A program made the position numbers and the translations under genes. This document shows positions 1-5,915 of a stretch of 7,096 nt of DNA, one piece after another. This DNA is from JADJPL01 sp041183125 (GTDB taxonomy: Bacteria; Bacteroidota; Bacteroidia; Chitinophagales; Saprospiraceae), in the NCBI GenBank assembly GCA_041183125.1, contig JBEGMH010000256.1:1-7096 (forward strand). Direction: 5' to 3'. The notes beneath the pieces are model-generated. The model was not told the origin of the DNA. It made no database searches and saw nothing but the letters and a program-made list of their open reading frames with translations. Within the stretch, counting starts at the first letter, position 1. Each line of letters starts with the position of its first letter.

Positions 1-117
1 ATAGACTACTCTGGCATGAACCGCACCGAGATGTCGGGCTTGGGCCGTGGCCTGTATCTCGTCAAGTTTACTACCCAATCCGGAAAATTTGCAGCGAAGA
101 AGCTGATCGTCGAATAA
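1..117 (+). CDS. C-terminal fragment of a secreted protein with a T9SS type A sorting domain (5' end outside window)
   Basis: Frame 1 is open from the window edge to a TAA stop at 115-117 and encodes 38 residues. They follow the pattern of the last strands of a Por-secretion (T9SS type A) sorting domain: a hydrophobic/polar stretch with Ser-Gly, then Gly-Arg-Gly-Leu-Tyr-Leu-Val-Lys, then a Gly-Lys-Phe turn, and a terminal Lys-Lys-Leu-Ile-Val-Glu. In this family the domain directs a protein already exported across the inner membrane through the type IX secretion system, after which the domain is usually cleaved and the cargo anchored or released. The passenger protein lies upstream of the window, so its function cannot be given. 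The short length limits certainty, but the terminal KKLIV pattern is very characteristic. The gene is followed 23 bp later by a strong hairpin. Confidence 0.8.
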   Translation: MDYSGMNRTEMSGLGRGLYLVKFTTQSGKFAAKKLIVE

Positions 118-140
118 CGCCAACTTACTGATTCTTATCG

Positions 141-165
141 GGGCGAGGATGCTGAATCCTCGCCC
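141..165 (+). terminator. Perfect 10-bp hairpin after the T9SS-cargo gene, probable transcription terminator
   Basis: GGGCGAGGAT (141-150) and ATCCTCGCCC (156-165) form a perfect 10-bp GC-rich stem with a 5-nt GCTGA loop. It lies 23 bp after the stop of the upstream gene and about 46 bp before the chosen TonB-receptor start. No T-tract follows (ACTGATATAT), so it is not a textbook intrinsic terminator; it could also be a 3'-end-stabilising stem or a leader structure of the next gene. The ATG at 149 lies inside the stem, which argues against its use as a start codon. Confidence 0.6.
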
Positions 166-211
166 ACTGATATATCTCAACGAAAGGATTCAAATATCCC
201 AATATTCATTT

Positions 212-3145
212 ATGAGAGCCTTAACGTACAAAATCAATCTCCTTTTATTCGGTCTCTTTTTGTTCCCTGCCTTTTTATGGGCACAAAAAGCCGTCCTGGC
301 AGGAAAAATCATTGATAAAGAAACAGGGGAAACCCTGATCGGGGCCACGGTGGCCCTGTACCAGGACGGGAGCCAAGTCACCGGAAACGTCAGTGACATT
401 GACGGCAACTACCTCCTGGAGGCCAACCCGGGTATTTACCGCGTCGAATTCAGCTATGCCGGGTACGCCAAGATCGCAATCGAGTCGCTTGAACTGAAGG
501 CAGGGGCGGCAAATACCCTGGATGCGGCCTTAGAGACGGAGACCCTGGAACTCGATGTGGTAGTGGTCACGGCAACGACCATGAAAAACACGGACGCTTC
601 GCTGATATCGCTTCAGCGCAAGGCATTTTCTATACAGGATGGGGTATCTTCCCAACAAATCAGCAGGACCGGGAGCTCCAATGCGGCGGATGCCATGCGG
701 CAGATGACAGGTGCCCTGGTAGAGGGAGGCCGTTTTGTGGTGATGCGGGGCTTGGGCGACCGCTACTCCATCTCACAGCTCAACGGGGTGACGCTGCCGA
801 GTACCGATCCGTATCGGAACAGCGCCAGCCTGGACCTGATTCCTTCGCAGATGATCGAGAATATCGTGACCGTAAAAACGTTCACCCCTGAGCTGCCGGG
901 CAACTTCAGCGGAGGACTGGTCAACGTGAATACGAAGTCGTTTCCGGAAAAGTTTACCCTGTTTTTCCAGGCCGGATCGGAATACAACACCCAGGCTTCC
1001 CGGATAGACGACTTCAATACCATGAAACCCCTCCCGGGCGACGGGTTGGGCTTGAATGCGTCCAAACGCGATCAGCCGGCTTTTTTAAAAGAGATGTCCT
1101 TCAATGAGCTCAGCAACCTGCTAGGATCCAGCTCCTATCTGGCTGCGCGGAACCCTAACCCTGCGAATAATGCGGTTCGGGAAGTTTTTCACCGCACTTC
1201 CCAGGAGCTGAGCAATGAGTTTGTGCCGGAGCAGCGGAATACCCCCCTCAATTCCAGCCTCAGTTTTTCAATCGGCAACCGGGTCAAGCTTTTTGGGAAT
1301 GATTTGGGGTTCACGCTGGGGGTGAACTATTCCCAGAATTTCCAGCACTACGGCGATGGCTCGGTGGGGGCTTTCCGGTACAACAACCCGGAATTCTTGG
1401 AAGAAGTCATCAACCTACGGGAGACGAAGAGCACCCGGAACCCTCAGTTAGGGGCTTTGTTTAATGTCAATTACAAATTATCGGAGAACCACGTCGTTGG
1501 GGCAAATGTCATTTTCAACAACGACGCCGAAAGTGCCTCGCGTGTCCAGGCAGGCCGTTATCCGGCCAACCTTTCCGACCCGGCGGCCACCTTTAATGTA
1601 CGCACCCTGGAGTACACCCAGCGCCAGTTCACCTCGTATCAGTTGACCGGGCGCCACCTCTTTGGAGGGAACCATAAAACGGAGGTCGAATGGCTGGCCG
1701 GCAAAACCAACTCGCTCCAGGTGGAGCCGGATTTGCGCTATTTTGCCTATAGCCTCCTCGAACAGCCAGGCGAAGATGCCTTTTACAACATCAACAACGC
1801 GGAATTCCCCTTTCCCTTCCACTTCTTCCGCGATTTGCGCGACGAGGCATACCAGGGTAAACTGGATATCACCATCCCCTTCCTGATTAGCGGCAAACAG
1901 GGCACCGGCAACCGGATAAAACTGGGCGGGCAGTTCAACCGCACCGACCGCACCTTCGATGAGTACTCGTACCAAATGTTCAACACCGCTATCCCTTCCG
2001 AACTGCGCTTCAATAACTTTCAGGGCAACTTCAACGGCTTTTTCGACTATCGCAACTTCGGGCTTATTGATACGCTCTCCAACAATGCCGGCCAGGTCTC
2101 CAACTATGTGACGGGCTACTACTACATCAACGGGAGTAACCTGAAAAACTTCTACACGGGCTCTGAACAGGTAGCAGCTGCCTATTTGATGGGTATCGTC
2201 AACTTGACCCCCAACCTGAAAGTGGTTGGCGGCCTCCGCTATGAGACCACCCAGCTCAAAGTAGAAGCTGGTGACGGCACCACGGGAAACATAGACCTCG
2301 GCGATCTGCTCTATTCGTTCAATGCCATCTATGCGCTGAACGACAAATCCAACCTGCGCCTGGCTGCGACCAAGACCCTGGCACGCCCGAACCTGCGGGA
2401 GTTGGCCCCCTTTGAGCAGTTCGACACCAAAAACGGCTTTTTCAACGTAGGCAACACCCAACTCAAGCGCACGCTGATCCAAAATTTCGACCTGCGCTAC
2501 GAGTTATACCCCCGTACCGGTGAGCTCATCGCCCTGAGCGGTTTTTACAAAAACTTCTCGGACCCCATCCTTCGCCAGTTCAATCCCCGTGCTACCACGC
2601 CAGAACTTCGCTTCATCAATATCCCGGAGGCGGTTGTGTACGGAGCTGAATTGGAGCTGCGCAAACAACTCGACATCTTCGGGCCGGCATTCCGTTCCTT
2701 TTATTTCAGTTCCAACTTTGCCCTGATTTACTCTTCATACGATATCCCCGAAGAGGAACTCGCCGCTTCCCGGGCGATAAGCCCCGCCTACGACCTTACG
2801 TCCCGCCCCTTCCAGGGGCAGGCGCCTTACATCGTCAACCTGATTTTGTCGTATATCGAACCGGAGAACGGATGGGAGGCGTCCCTGGCGTACAACGTCA
2901 CCGGGGAACGGCTCTACAGCATTTCCCTCTTTGCGACACCGGACGTGTACGAGAAGCCATTCCCGCTCTTGAACTTCAAAGTGAGCAAGCGCTTTGGCGA
3001 ACACTATCAGGCGAGCTTTAATGCGCGCAACCTGTTGAACGCTGTGAACCGCAGGGTGCTGGAATTCAATGGTAACACCTACGATGCGGAATCCCTGACC
3101 ATTGGCTCCGGGTTTGGGTTCAGCTTGTCGTACTGGATAAAATAA
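212..3145 (+). CDS. TonB-dependent outer-membrane receptor with N-terminal carboxypeptidase-regulatory-like domain
   Basis: A 977-residue outer-membrane active transporter that would import a scarce substrate using energy from the TonB-ExbBD complex. Residues 1-24 form a signal peptide (Arg2/Lys7, hydrophobic 8-22, probable cleavage after Leu-Trp-Ala). Residues ~27-110 form a CarboxypepD_reg-like beta-sandwich, with the usual Asp-x-x-Thr-Gly-Glu-x-Leu-x-Gly-Ala and Asp-x-Asp-Gly-x-Tyr patterns. A possible TonB box lies in the Val-rich segment at ~114-122. The plug covers ~138-250 and contains VMRGLGDRYS (177-186), then Leu-Asn-Gly-Val and a Ser-Gly-Gly-Leu-Val-Asn-Val-Asn end. The rest alternates like a 22-strand beta-barrel and ends in Tyr-Trp-Ile-Lys, with FNARNLLN near the C terminus. 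The ATG at 149 would add 21 residues ahead of the signal peptide and lies in a hairpin, so 212 is preferred. There is no SusD partner, so a polysaccharide SusC role is unlikely; the ligand is unknown. Confidence 0.93.
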   Translation: MRALTYKINLLLFGLFLFPAFLWAQKAVLAGKIIDKETGETLIGATVALYQDGSQVTGNVSDIDGNYLLEANPGIYRVEFSYAGYAKIAIESLELKAGAANTLDAALETETLELDVVVVTATTMKNTDASLISLQRKAFSIQDGVSSQQISRTGSSNAADAMRQMTGALVEGGRFVVMRGLGDRYSISQLNGVTLPSTDPYRNSASLDLIPSQMIENIVTVKTFTPELPGNFSGGLVNVNTKSFPEKFTLFFQAGSEYNTQASRIDDFNTMKPLPGDGLGLNASKRDQPAFLKEMSFNELSNLLGSSSYLAARNPNPANNAVREVFHRTSQELSNEFVPEQRNTPLNSSLSFSIGNRVKLFGNDLGFTLGVNYSQNFQHYGDGSVGAFRYNNPEFLEEVINLRETKSTRNPQLGALFNVNYKLSENHVVGANVIFNNDAESASRVQAGRYPANLSDPAATFNVRTLEYTQRQFTSYQLTGRHLFGGNHKTEVEWLAGKTNSLQVEPDLRYFAYSLLEQPGEDAFYNINNAEFPFPFHFFRDLRDEAYQGKLDITIPFLISGKQGTGNRIKLGGQFNRTDRTFDEYSYQMFNTAIPSELRFNNFQGNFNGFFDYRNFGLIDTLSNNAGQVSNYVTGYYYINGSNLKNFYTGSEQVAAAYLMGIVNLTPNLKVVGGLRYETTQLKVEAGDGTTGNIDLGDLLYSFNAIYALNDKSNLRLAATKTLARPNLRELAPFEQFDTKNGFFNVGNTQLKRTLIQNFDLRYELYPRTGELIALSGFYKNFSDPILRQFNPRATTPELRFINIPEAVVYGAELELRKQLDIFGPAFRSFYFSSNFALIYSSYDIPEEELAASRAISPAYDLTSRPFQGQAPYIVNLILSYIEPENGWEASLAYNVTGERLYSISLFATPDVYEKPFPLLNFKVSKRFGEHYQASFNARNLLNAVNRRVLEFNGNTYDAESLTIGSGFGFSLSYWIK

Positions 3146-3177
3146 GGTCCTAACATCCAAAAAAATTCTTCCCCGTC

Positions 3178-3999
3178 ATGCGCCGCTATCTATCCCTGCT
3201 CTTTCTGAAATCTTTGTATTTCCTTGGGGTCAAAAGAAGCAGCTACCAAGTGGGCCTCCAGGACTGGAACGACATGCCCTTGTGGACGTCGGAATACACG
3301 CATCCGCCCCTGGCCTACTCCGTAAACGATTCGTCTGCGGGTACAGAGGTCGGCGGCCACCTGGAGATCGCTGTCATCGGCACCGGGAAGGTAGGAAGCG
3401 CCCTTGCTACTTGTTGGGCTTCAAAAGGGCACAACATTTACTTAGGGGTACTCGACATGCATGATTTTAAGGGGAGTAAATTATTGACATCTCAAAGAAT
3501 ATCCCTCTACCCCATCCGGCAGGCAGTAGCGAAAGCGGGGGTGGTGCTGGTCGCGACGCCGTCCACGGCAATCTTCGAACTCATCGCCCAGATGGGGGAT
3601 GTGTCCGAAAAGATTGTCATTGACGCAACAAACGCGCTGCGGCATGCCCCCGCGCCTTACCCAACCGCCTATCATTGCCTCCAAGCCAACACCAAAGCAC
3701 ATATCGTCAAGTGTTTCAACACCACCGGCTACGAAAACCTCAAGAACCCCGTGTACGACGGCGAGGGAATAGACATGTTTATGGCGGGCGACAGCACGAA
3801 AGCGAAAGCAGTAGCCCGCCGCTTGGCACAAGATGCGGGCTTCTCCTCCTGTATTGATTTCGGGGGTTCGGACAAAGTCGAACTATTGGAGAAACTGGCA
3901 TTGGCCTGGTTCAACCTGGCCCATGTGCAAGGAGGTGACAAAGACATCGCCTTCAAATTGGTGCGCCGGCAGAAAAGCAGGGGGAATCTGGCGTCGTGA
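3178..3999 (+). CDS. NAD(P)-binding oxidoreductase, F420-dependent NADP reductase-like (NpdG/STEAP-type Rossmann domain), start uncertain
   Basis: The conserved region, residues ~63-268 of 273, is a complete NADP-oxidoreductase/F420-reductase-like domain. It has a dinucleotide-binding loop Ile-Ala-Val-Ile-Gly68-Thr-Gly70-Lys-Val-Gly73 after beta-1, Val-Leu-Val-Ala-Thr-Pro at the end of a Rossmann strand, Ile-Asp-Ala-Thr-Asn, a Lys-Cys-Phe-Asn-Thr-Thr-Gly motif like the one in STEAP and FNO relatives, and Met-Phe-Met-Ala-Gly-Asp. These proteins transfer hydride between NADP(H) and a flavin or deazaflavin. The physiological electron partner here is unknown, and most Bacteroidota are not known to make F420. 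The protein is predicted soluble. Family members normally begin at Met-x-Ile-Ala-Val-Ile-Gly; here that position is Leu62, encoded by CTG (3361-3363). The preceding 61 codons (possible starts at 3178 and 3274) match nothing I recognise. The gap of 32 bp after the TonB receptor permits cotranscription, but no functional link is evident. Confidence 0.8.
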   Translation: MRRYLSLLFLKSLYFLGVKRSSYQVGLQDWNDMPLWTSEYTHPPLAYSVNDSSAGTEVGGHLEIAVIGTGKVGSALATCWASKGHNIYLGVLDMHDFKGSKLLTSQRISLYPIRQAVAKAGVVLVATPSTAIFELIAQMGDVSEKIVIDATNALRHAPAPYPTAYHCLQANTKAHIVKCFNTTGYENLKNPVYDGEGIDMFMAGDSTKAKAVARRLAQDAGFSSCIDFGGSDKVELLEKLALAWFNLAHVQGGDKDIAFKLVRRQKSRGNLAS

Positions 4000-4041
4000 A
4001 CGGCGGGGTACTTGCTGTTTCTCTTGACTCTGCCTACTTAT

Positions 4042-4980
4042 TCAAGCCGAGTTCGCGTCCTTGCGCAAACGGGCGACCTCCGCTTCCGGCAGGCCTGTGA
4101 GCTTCGCAATGGCGGTATCGTCTAATCCGAGTTGGATGGCGTTGCGCACGGTCGCCTGTTTTTCTTCTTTGACGCCTTGAGCCATGCCTTGAGCCATGCC
4201 TTGAGCCATGCCTTGAGCCATGCCCTTTGCCATGCCTTTTGCCATGCCTTTTGCCATGCCTTCGCCCAGGGAAGTGTTGATCACGTTCCTCATGTCGCGG
4301 TAGTACTTGAGGCTCTGCCGGTAGTCGAAGAGTTCGTCGGGGGAGAAGCGGGCGGTAGAGGCGGCTTCGAAGAGTTTCTGGAAGATGGGCTCGTGCAGTA
4401 CGGCGGGTGGCGCATTGAACTGGGACAGATGGCGCAGCGCGTACATCCACTTGTCGAAACGGGTCTCCAGCTCTGCCTCGGTCTTTCGGAACTTGGGCAG
4501 TTCTAAGTAGATGAAGGTCAGTTTGTCGTAGAAGACCTCGCAGTTTTGGTTCTTGAGCACAACGACGTGGCGTACCTCGTTATCGTCCTTGTCCTCGTCG
4601 AAGATGAAGTCCAGGATGCCGAGGGTGTACACGGCGGAGAGCCGGAAGTCCCAATCGCCCTGTATAGACTGCTCCTGGATGGGAAAGGTAGAGTAATAGA
4701 CGCTGCGGTCCTTGAAGAAGTTCTGGGGGGCTTTCTGCATCTCGACGACGAAGCGCGCGCCGTCGGGGGCGGTGCAATAGAGGTCGAAGACGGCCTTGCG
4801 GTGCATTGCGGTGGCCCCTAAGCGCTCCGAATTCGCGTAAGAAAGCTCCTTGACCTGGTGGCAGGGCGGGAGCACCTGGTTGAGGAGGTCAATGAGCAGT
4901 TCCTTGTTGGATTCCGTACCGAAGAGGCGCTTGAAACCGAAATCGGTGAGGGGGCTGACGTACTGGTCTGGTATAGACAT
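4042..4980 (-). CDS. Rpn family PD-(D/E)XK nuclease / putative transposase (PDDEXK_2)
   Basis: A 312-residue member of the Rpn/PDDEXK_2 family, DNA endonucleases related to E. coli RpnA, which promote RecA-independent recombination and are often annotated as putative transposases. The family opening is clear (Pro-Leu-Thr-Asp-Phe-Gly-Phe-Lys-Arg-Leu-Phe-Gly, 10-21), followed by Asn-Lys-Glu-Leu-Leu-Ile-Asp-Leu-Leu-Asn. The nuclease core shows Asp66 (VFDLYC) and Glu80-x-Gln82 (VVEMQ), the Asp...ExQ variant usual for this family, so it is probably catalytically intact. After ~215 comes a linker, then a Gly-Met-Ala-Lys/Gln repeat (240-271) and a C-terminal helix-turn-helix-like tail (~275-308, Ala-Ile-Ala-Lys-Leu-Thr-Gly-Leu-Pro), also common in the family. 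Start at 4980 gives the typical N terminus and lies about 36 nt from a predicted transcription start. It is convergent with the oxidoreductase gene, 42 bp apart. I see no terminal inverted repeats that would make it an insertion sequence. Confidence 0.92.
   Translation of the reverse strand: MSIPDQYVSPLTDFGFKRLFGTESNKELLIDLLNQVLPPCHQVKELSYANSERLGATAMHRKAVFDLYCTAPDGARFVVEMQKAPQNFFKDRSVYYSTFPIQEQSIQGDWDFRLSAVYTLGILDFIFDEDKDDNEVRHVVVLKNQNCEVFYDKLTFIYLELPKFRKTEAELETRFDKWMYALRHLSQFNAPPAVLHEPIFQKLFEAASTARFSPDELFDYRQSLKYYRDMRNVINTSLGEGMAKGMAKGMAKGMAQGMAQGMAQGMAQGVKEEKQATVRNAIQLGLDDTAIAKLTGLPEAEVARLRKDANSA
4181..4264 (-). repeat. In-frame 12-bp tandem repeat, seven units, encoding (Lys/Gln)-Gly-Met-Ala
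   Basis: Seven consecutive 12-bp units read GCCATGCCTTGA (three), GCCATGCCCTTT, GCCATGCCTTTT (two) and GCCATGCCTTCG on the + strand, preceded by a degenerate eighth copy (about 4169-4180). On the coding (-) strand they give Glu-Gly-Met-Ala, then three Lys-Gly-Met-Ala, three Gln-Gly-Met-Ala and a Gln-Gly-Val-Lys. Because 12 bp is four codons, gain or loss of units keeps the frame. The two unit types are blocked (Lys units together, Gln units together), which fits expansion by slippage or unequal exchange. The peptide probably forms an amphipathic helical linker between the nuclease core and the C-terminal tail. Confidence 0.95.
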
Positions 4981-5022
4981 TTTCCTGGGAGATATGGGTT
5001 GGGTTAATCATTTTGTCACTGC

Positions 5023-5053
5023 CAAAGGTACATCTTTTGAAAGCCCAAGTCAA
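5023..5053 (-). promoter_or_regulatory. Bacteroidota-type promoter for the Rpn nuclease gene
   Basis: On the - strand TACCTTTG (5030 down to 5023) is an exact match to the Bacteroidota -7 consensus TAnnTTTG. TTG (5053 down to 5051, within TTGAC) lies 20 nt upstream, the expected spacing for the -33 element of the primary sigma factor in Flavobacterium/Bacteroides. Transcription would begin near 5016, giving a leader of about 36 nt before the ATG at 4980. The sequence AGGA lies just upstream of the start but is very close to it. Match by eye only. Confidence 0.6.
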
Positions 5054-5112
5054 GGAAGGCGCAAGCCGGAGGGTAAGAGGCTGTGTTTGTTTTTGTCTTC
5101 TATTTGAAAAAT

Positions 5113-5126
5113 TAAACAATTGTTTA
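5113..5126. repeat. 14-bp perfect palindrome TAAACAATTGTTTA in the AT-rich spacer
   Basis: A perfect dyad with no loop, about 60 bp upstream of the predicted -33 element of the Rpn nuclease gene and about 120 bp beyond the stop of the HAD gene. It could be an operator for a dimeric regulator, but in AT-rich DNA a palindrome of this length can arise by chance, and no second copy is seen in the window. Confidence 0.35.
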
Positions 5127-5136
5127 CCAATATTTT

Positions 5137-5208
5137 GTATTTTTTTATTAATAAAAACGAACCAATTCTGTGCGGTTGCTGATTAAGGGAAAAGGGTATT
5201 TTTTTATT
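5137..5208. repeat. 13-nt direct repeat pair and 16-bp AT palindrome in the spacer
   Basis: GTATTTTTTTATT occurs at 5137-5149 and again at 5196-5208, a 59-bp period. The first copy overlaps a perfect AT-only palindrome TTTTTATTAATAAAAA (5142-5157). The whole 5100-5215 stretch is far richer in A+T than the surrounding genes. I see no convincing GC stem followed by a T-tract for the HAD transcript, no open reading frame that looks real, and no RNA gene here. Regulatory, curved-DNA or chance origins are all possible. Confidence 0.4.
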
Positions 5209-5243
5209 TCTGGATGATCCCCTTCGCCCCGTGATAGCGGTAT

Positions 5244-5915
5244 TTATGCGATTAAGCCTGCCAGGGCATCCAGGTGTGCGATGATATGCGTGGGCTGGGC
5301 CGCTTGCAACTGCTCGTGGGTATGTGCCCCGGTAGTGATGCCGATGTTCAGGCTGCACCCTGCGCGCTTTCCCTCCTCGACATCAACGGTAGAGTCGCCG
5401 ATCTTAGCGACTTCTGCGCCATTTTCTATACCAAAATGCGCCATGGCCTTGAGGATCATGTCCGGATGGGGGCGGGATTGGCGTACCTGGTCGGCAGTGA
5501 CCAGTAGATCGTAGTCGCGTTCCTCCTCCCAGTTCAGTTTTTGCAGCAGCAGGAGTGCGGTCTTGCGGTCGTAGCCAGTATTCAGTGCGACCTTGATCCC
5601 TTTGTCGCGCAGCAGGGCAAAGGTAGTTTCCGCCCCGGGCATGGCAGTTGGCCGTAGCTCCTGGTATGCCCGGTCGAGATGGTTGATGAAATAATGGTAG
5701 ATATCCTCCACATCGTCAAAATCGGTGCCGTATTCCCGAAGGATATCCATGATGGCCTGTTTCTTCTCTTTTCCGGCGCCCAGGCGGAGCACCTCGCCCA
5801 GCGAGATATCGAGACCGGCGTGGACAATGGTGCGGTGCAGGGTTTTATAGACGACATTATCTTCGTTGACCGTGGTACCGGCCATGTCAAAAACGACCAT
5901 TTTAAGCATTGCCAT
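5244..5915 (-). CDS. Phosphonatase-like HAD hydrolase (PhnX-like, TIGR03351 type)
   Basis: A 223-residue cytoplasmic HAD-superfamily hydrolase, likely cleaving the C-P bond of a phosphono-aldehyde to release phosphate. Motif I is Val-Val-Phe-Asp10-Met-Ala12-Gly-Thr-Thr, the DxAGT signature separating phosphonatases from ordinary DxDxT/V HAD enzymes; Asp10 is the nucleophile. Motif II is Asn-Thr113-Gly-Tyr. Arg148 (Ser-Arg-Pro-His-Pro) replaces the usual HAD lysine, as in PhnX. Gly-Asp174-Ser-Thr-Val-Asp178 supplies acidic Mg2+ ligands. In the helical cap, Gly46-x-x-Lys49 lines up with the PhnX segment holding the Schiff-base lysine, although Lys51 and Lys52 are nearby. At 223 residues it is shorter than PhnX (roughly 260-270). 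ATG 5915 overlaps the upstream oxidoreductase by 14 bp; ATG codons at 5909 and 5900 are alternative starts. The substrate is inferred from family and neighbour; a phosphoglycolate-type phosphatase is less likely given DxAGT. Confidence 0.85.
   Translation of the reverse strand: MAMLKMVVFDMAGTTVNEDNVVYKTLHRTIVHAGLDISLGEVLRLGAGKEKKQAIMDILREYGTDFDDVEDIYHYFINHLDRAYQELRPTAMPGAETTFALLRDKGIKVALNTGYDRKTALLLLQKLNWEEERDYDLLVTADQVRQSRPHPDMILKAMAHFGIENGAEVAKIGDSTVDVEEGKRAGCSLNIGITTGAHTHEQLQAAQPTHIIAHLDALAGLIA

Noticed and set aside
149..211. ATG at 149 as the start of the TonB receptor
   Set aside because: It lies in a strong hairpin and would put 21 residues ahead of a well-formed signal peptide; ATG 212 gives the expected N terminus.
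1478..2482. A 334-codon open frame on the - strand inside the TonB receptor
   Set aside because: It is antisense to a clear beta-barrel coding region, its translation resembles no family I know, and GC-rich third positions on the real strand commonly open such frames.
4000..4041. Possible bidirectional terminator between the convergent genes
   Set aside because: I find no stem of useful length or T-tract in this 42-bp gap.
4181..4264. Short regular repeats as a possible CRISPR array
   Set aside because: The units are 12 bp and directly abutting with no spacers, and they are codon-periodic within a gene.
4132..4506. A + strand open frame with a Leu-Ser-His-Ala repeat
   Set aside because: It is the antisense reading of the tandem repeat in the Rpn nuclease gene; the - strand frame has the full family signature.
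4042..4980. The nuclease gene as a complete insertion sequence
   Set aside because: No terminal inverted repeats or target duplications are visible around it; the family name 'putative transposase' is not evidence of a mobile unit.
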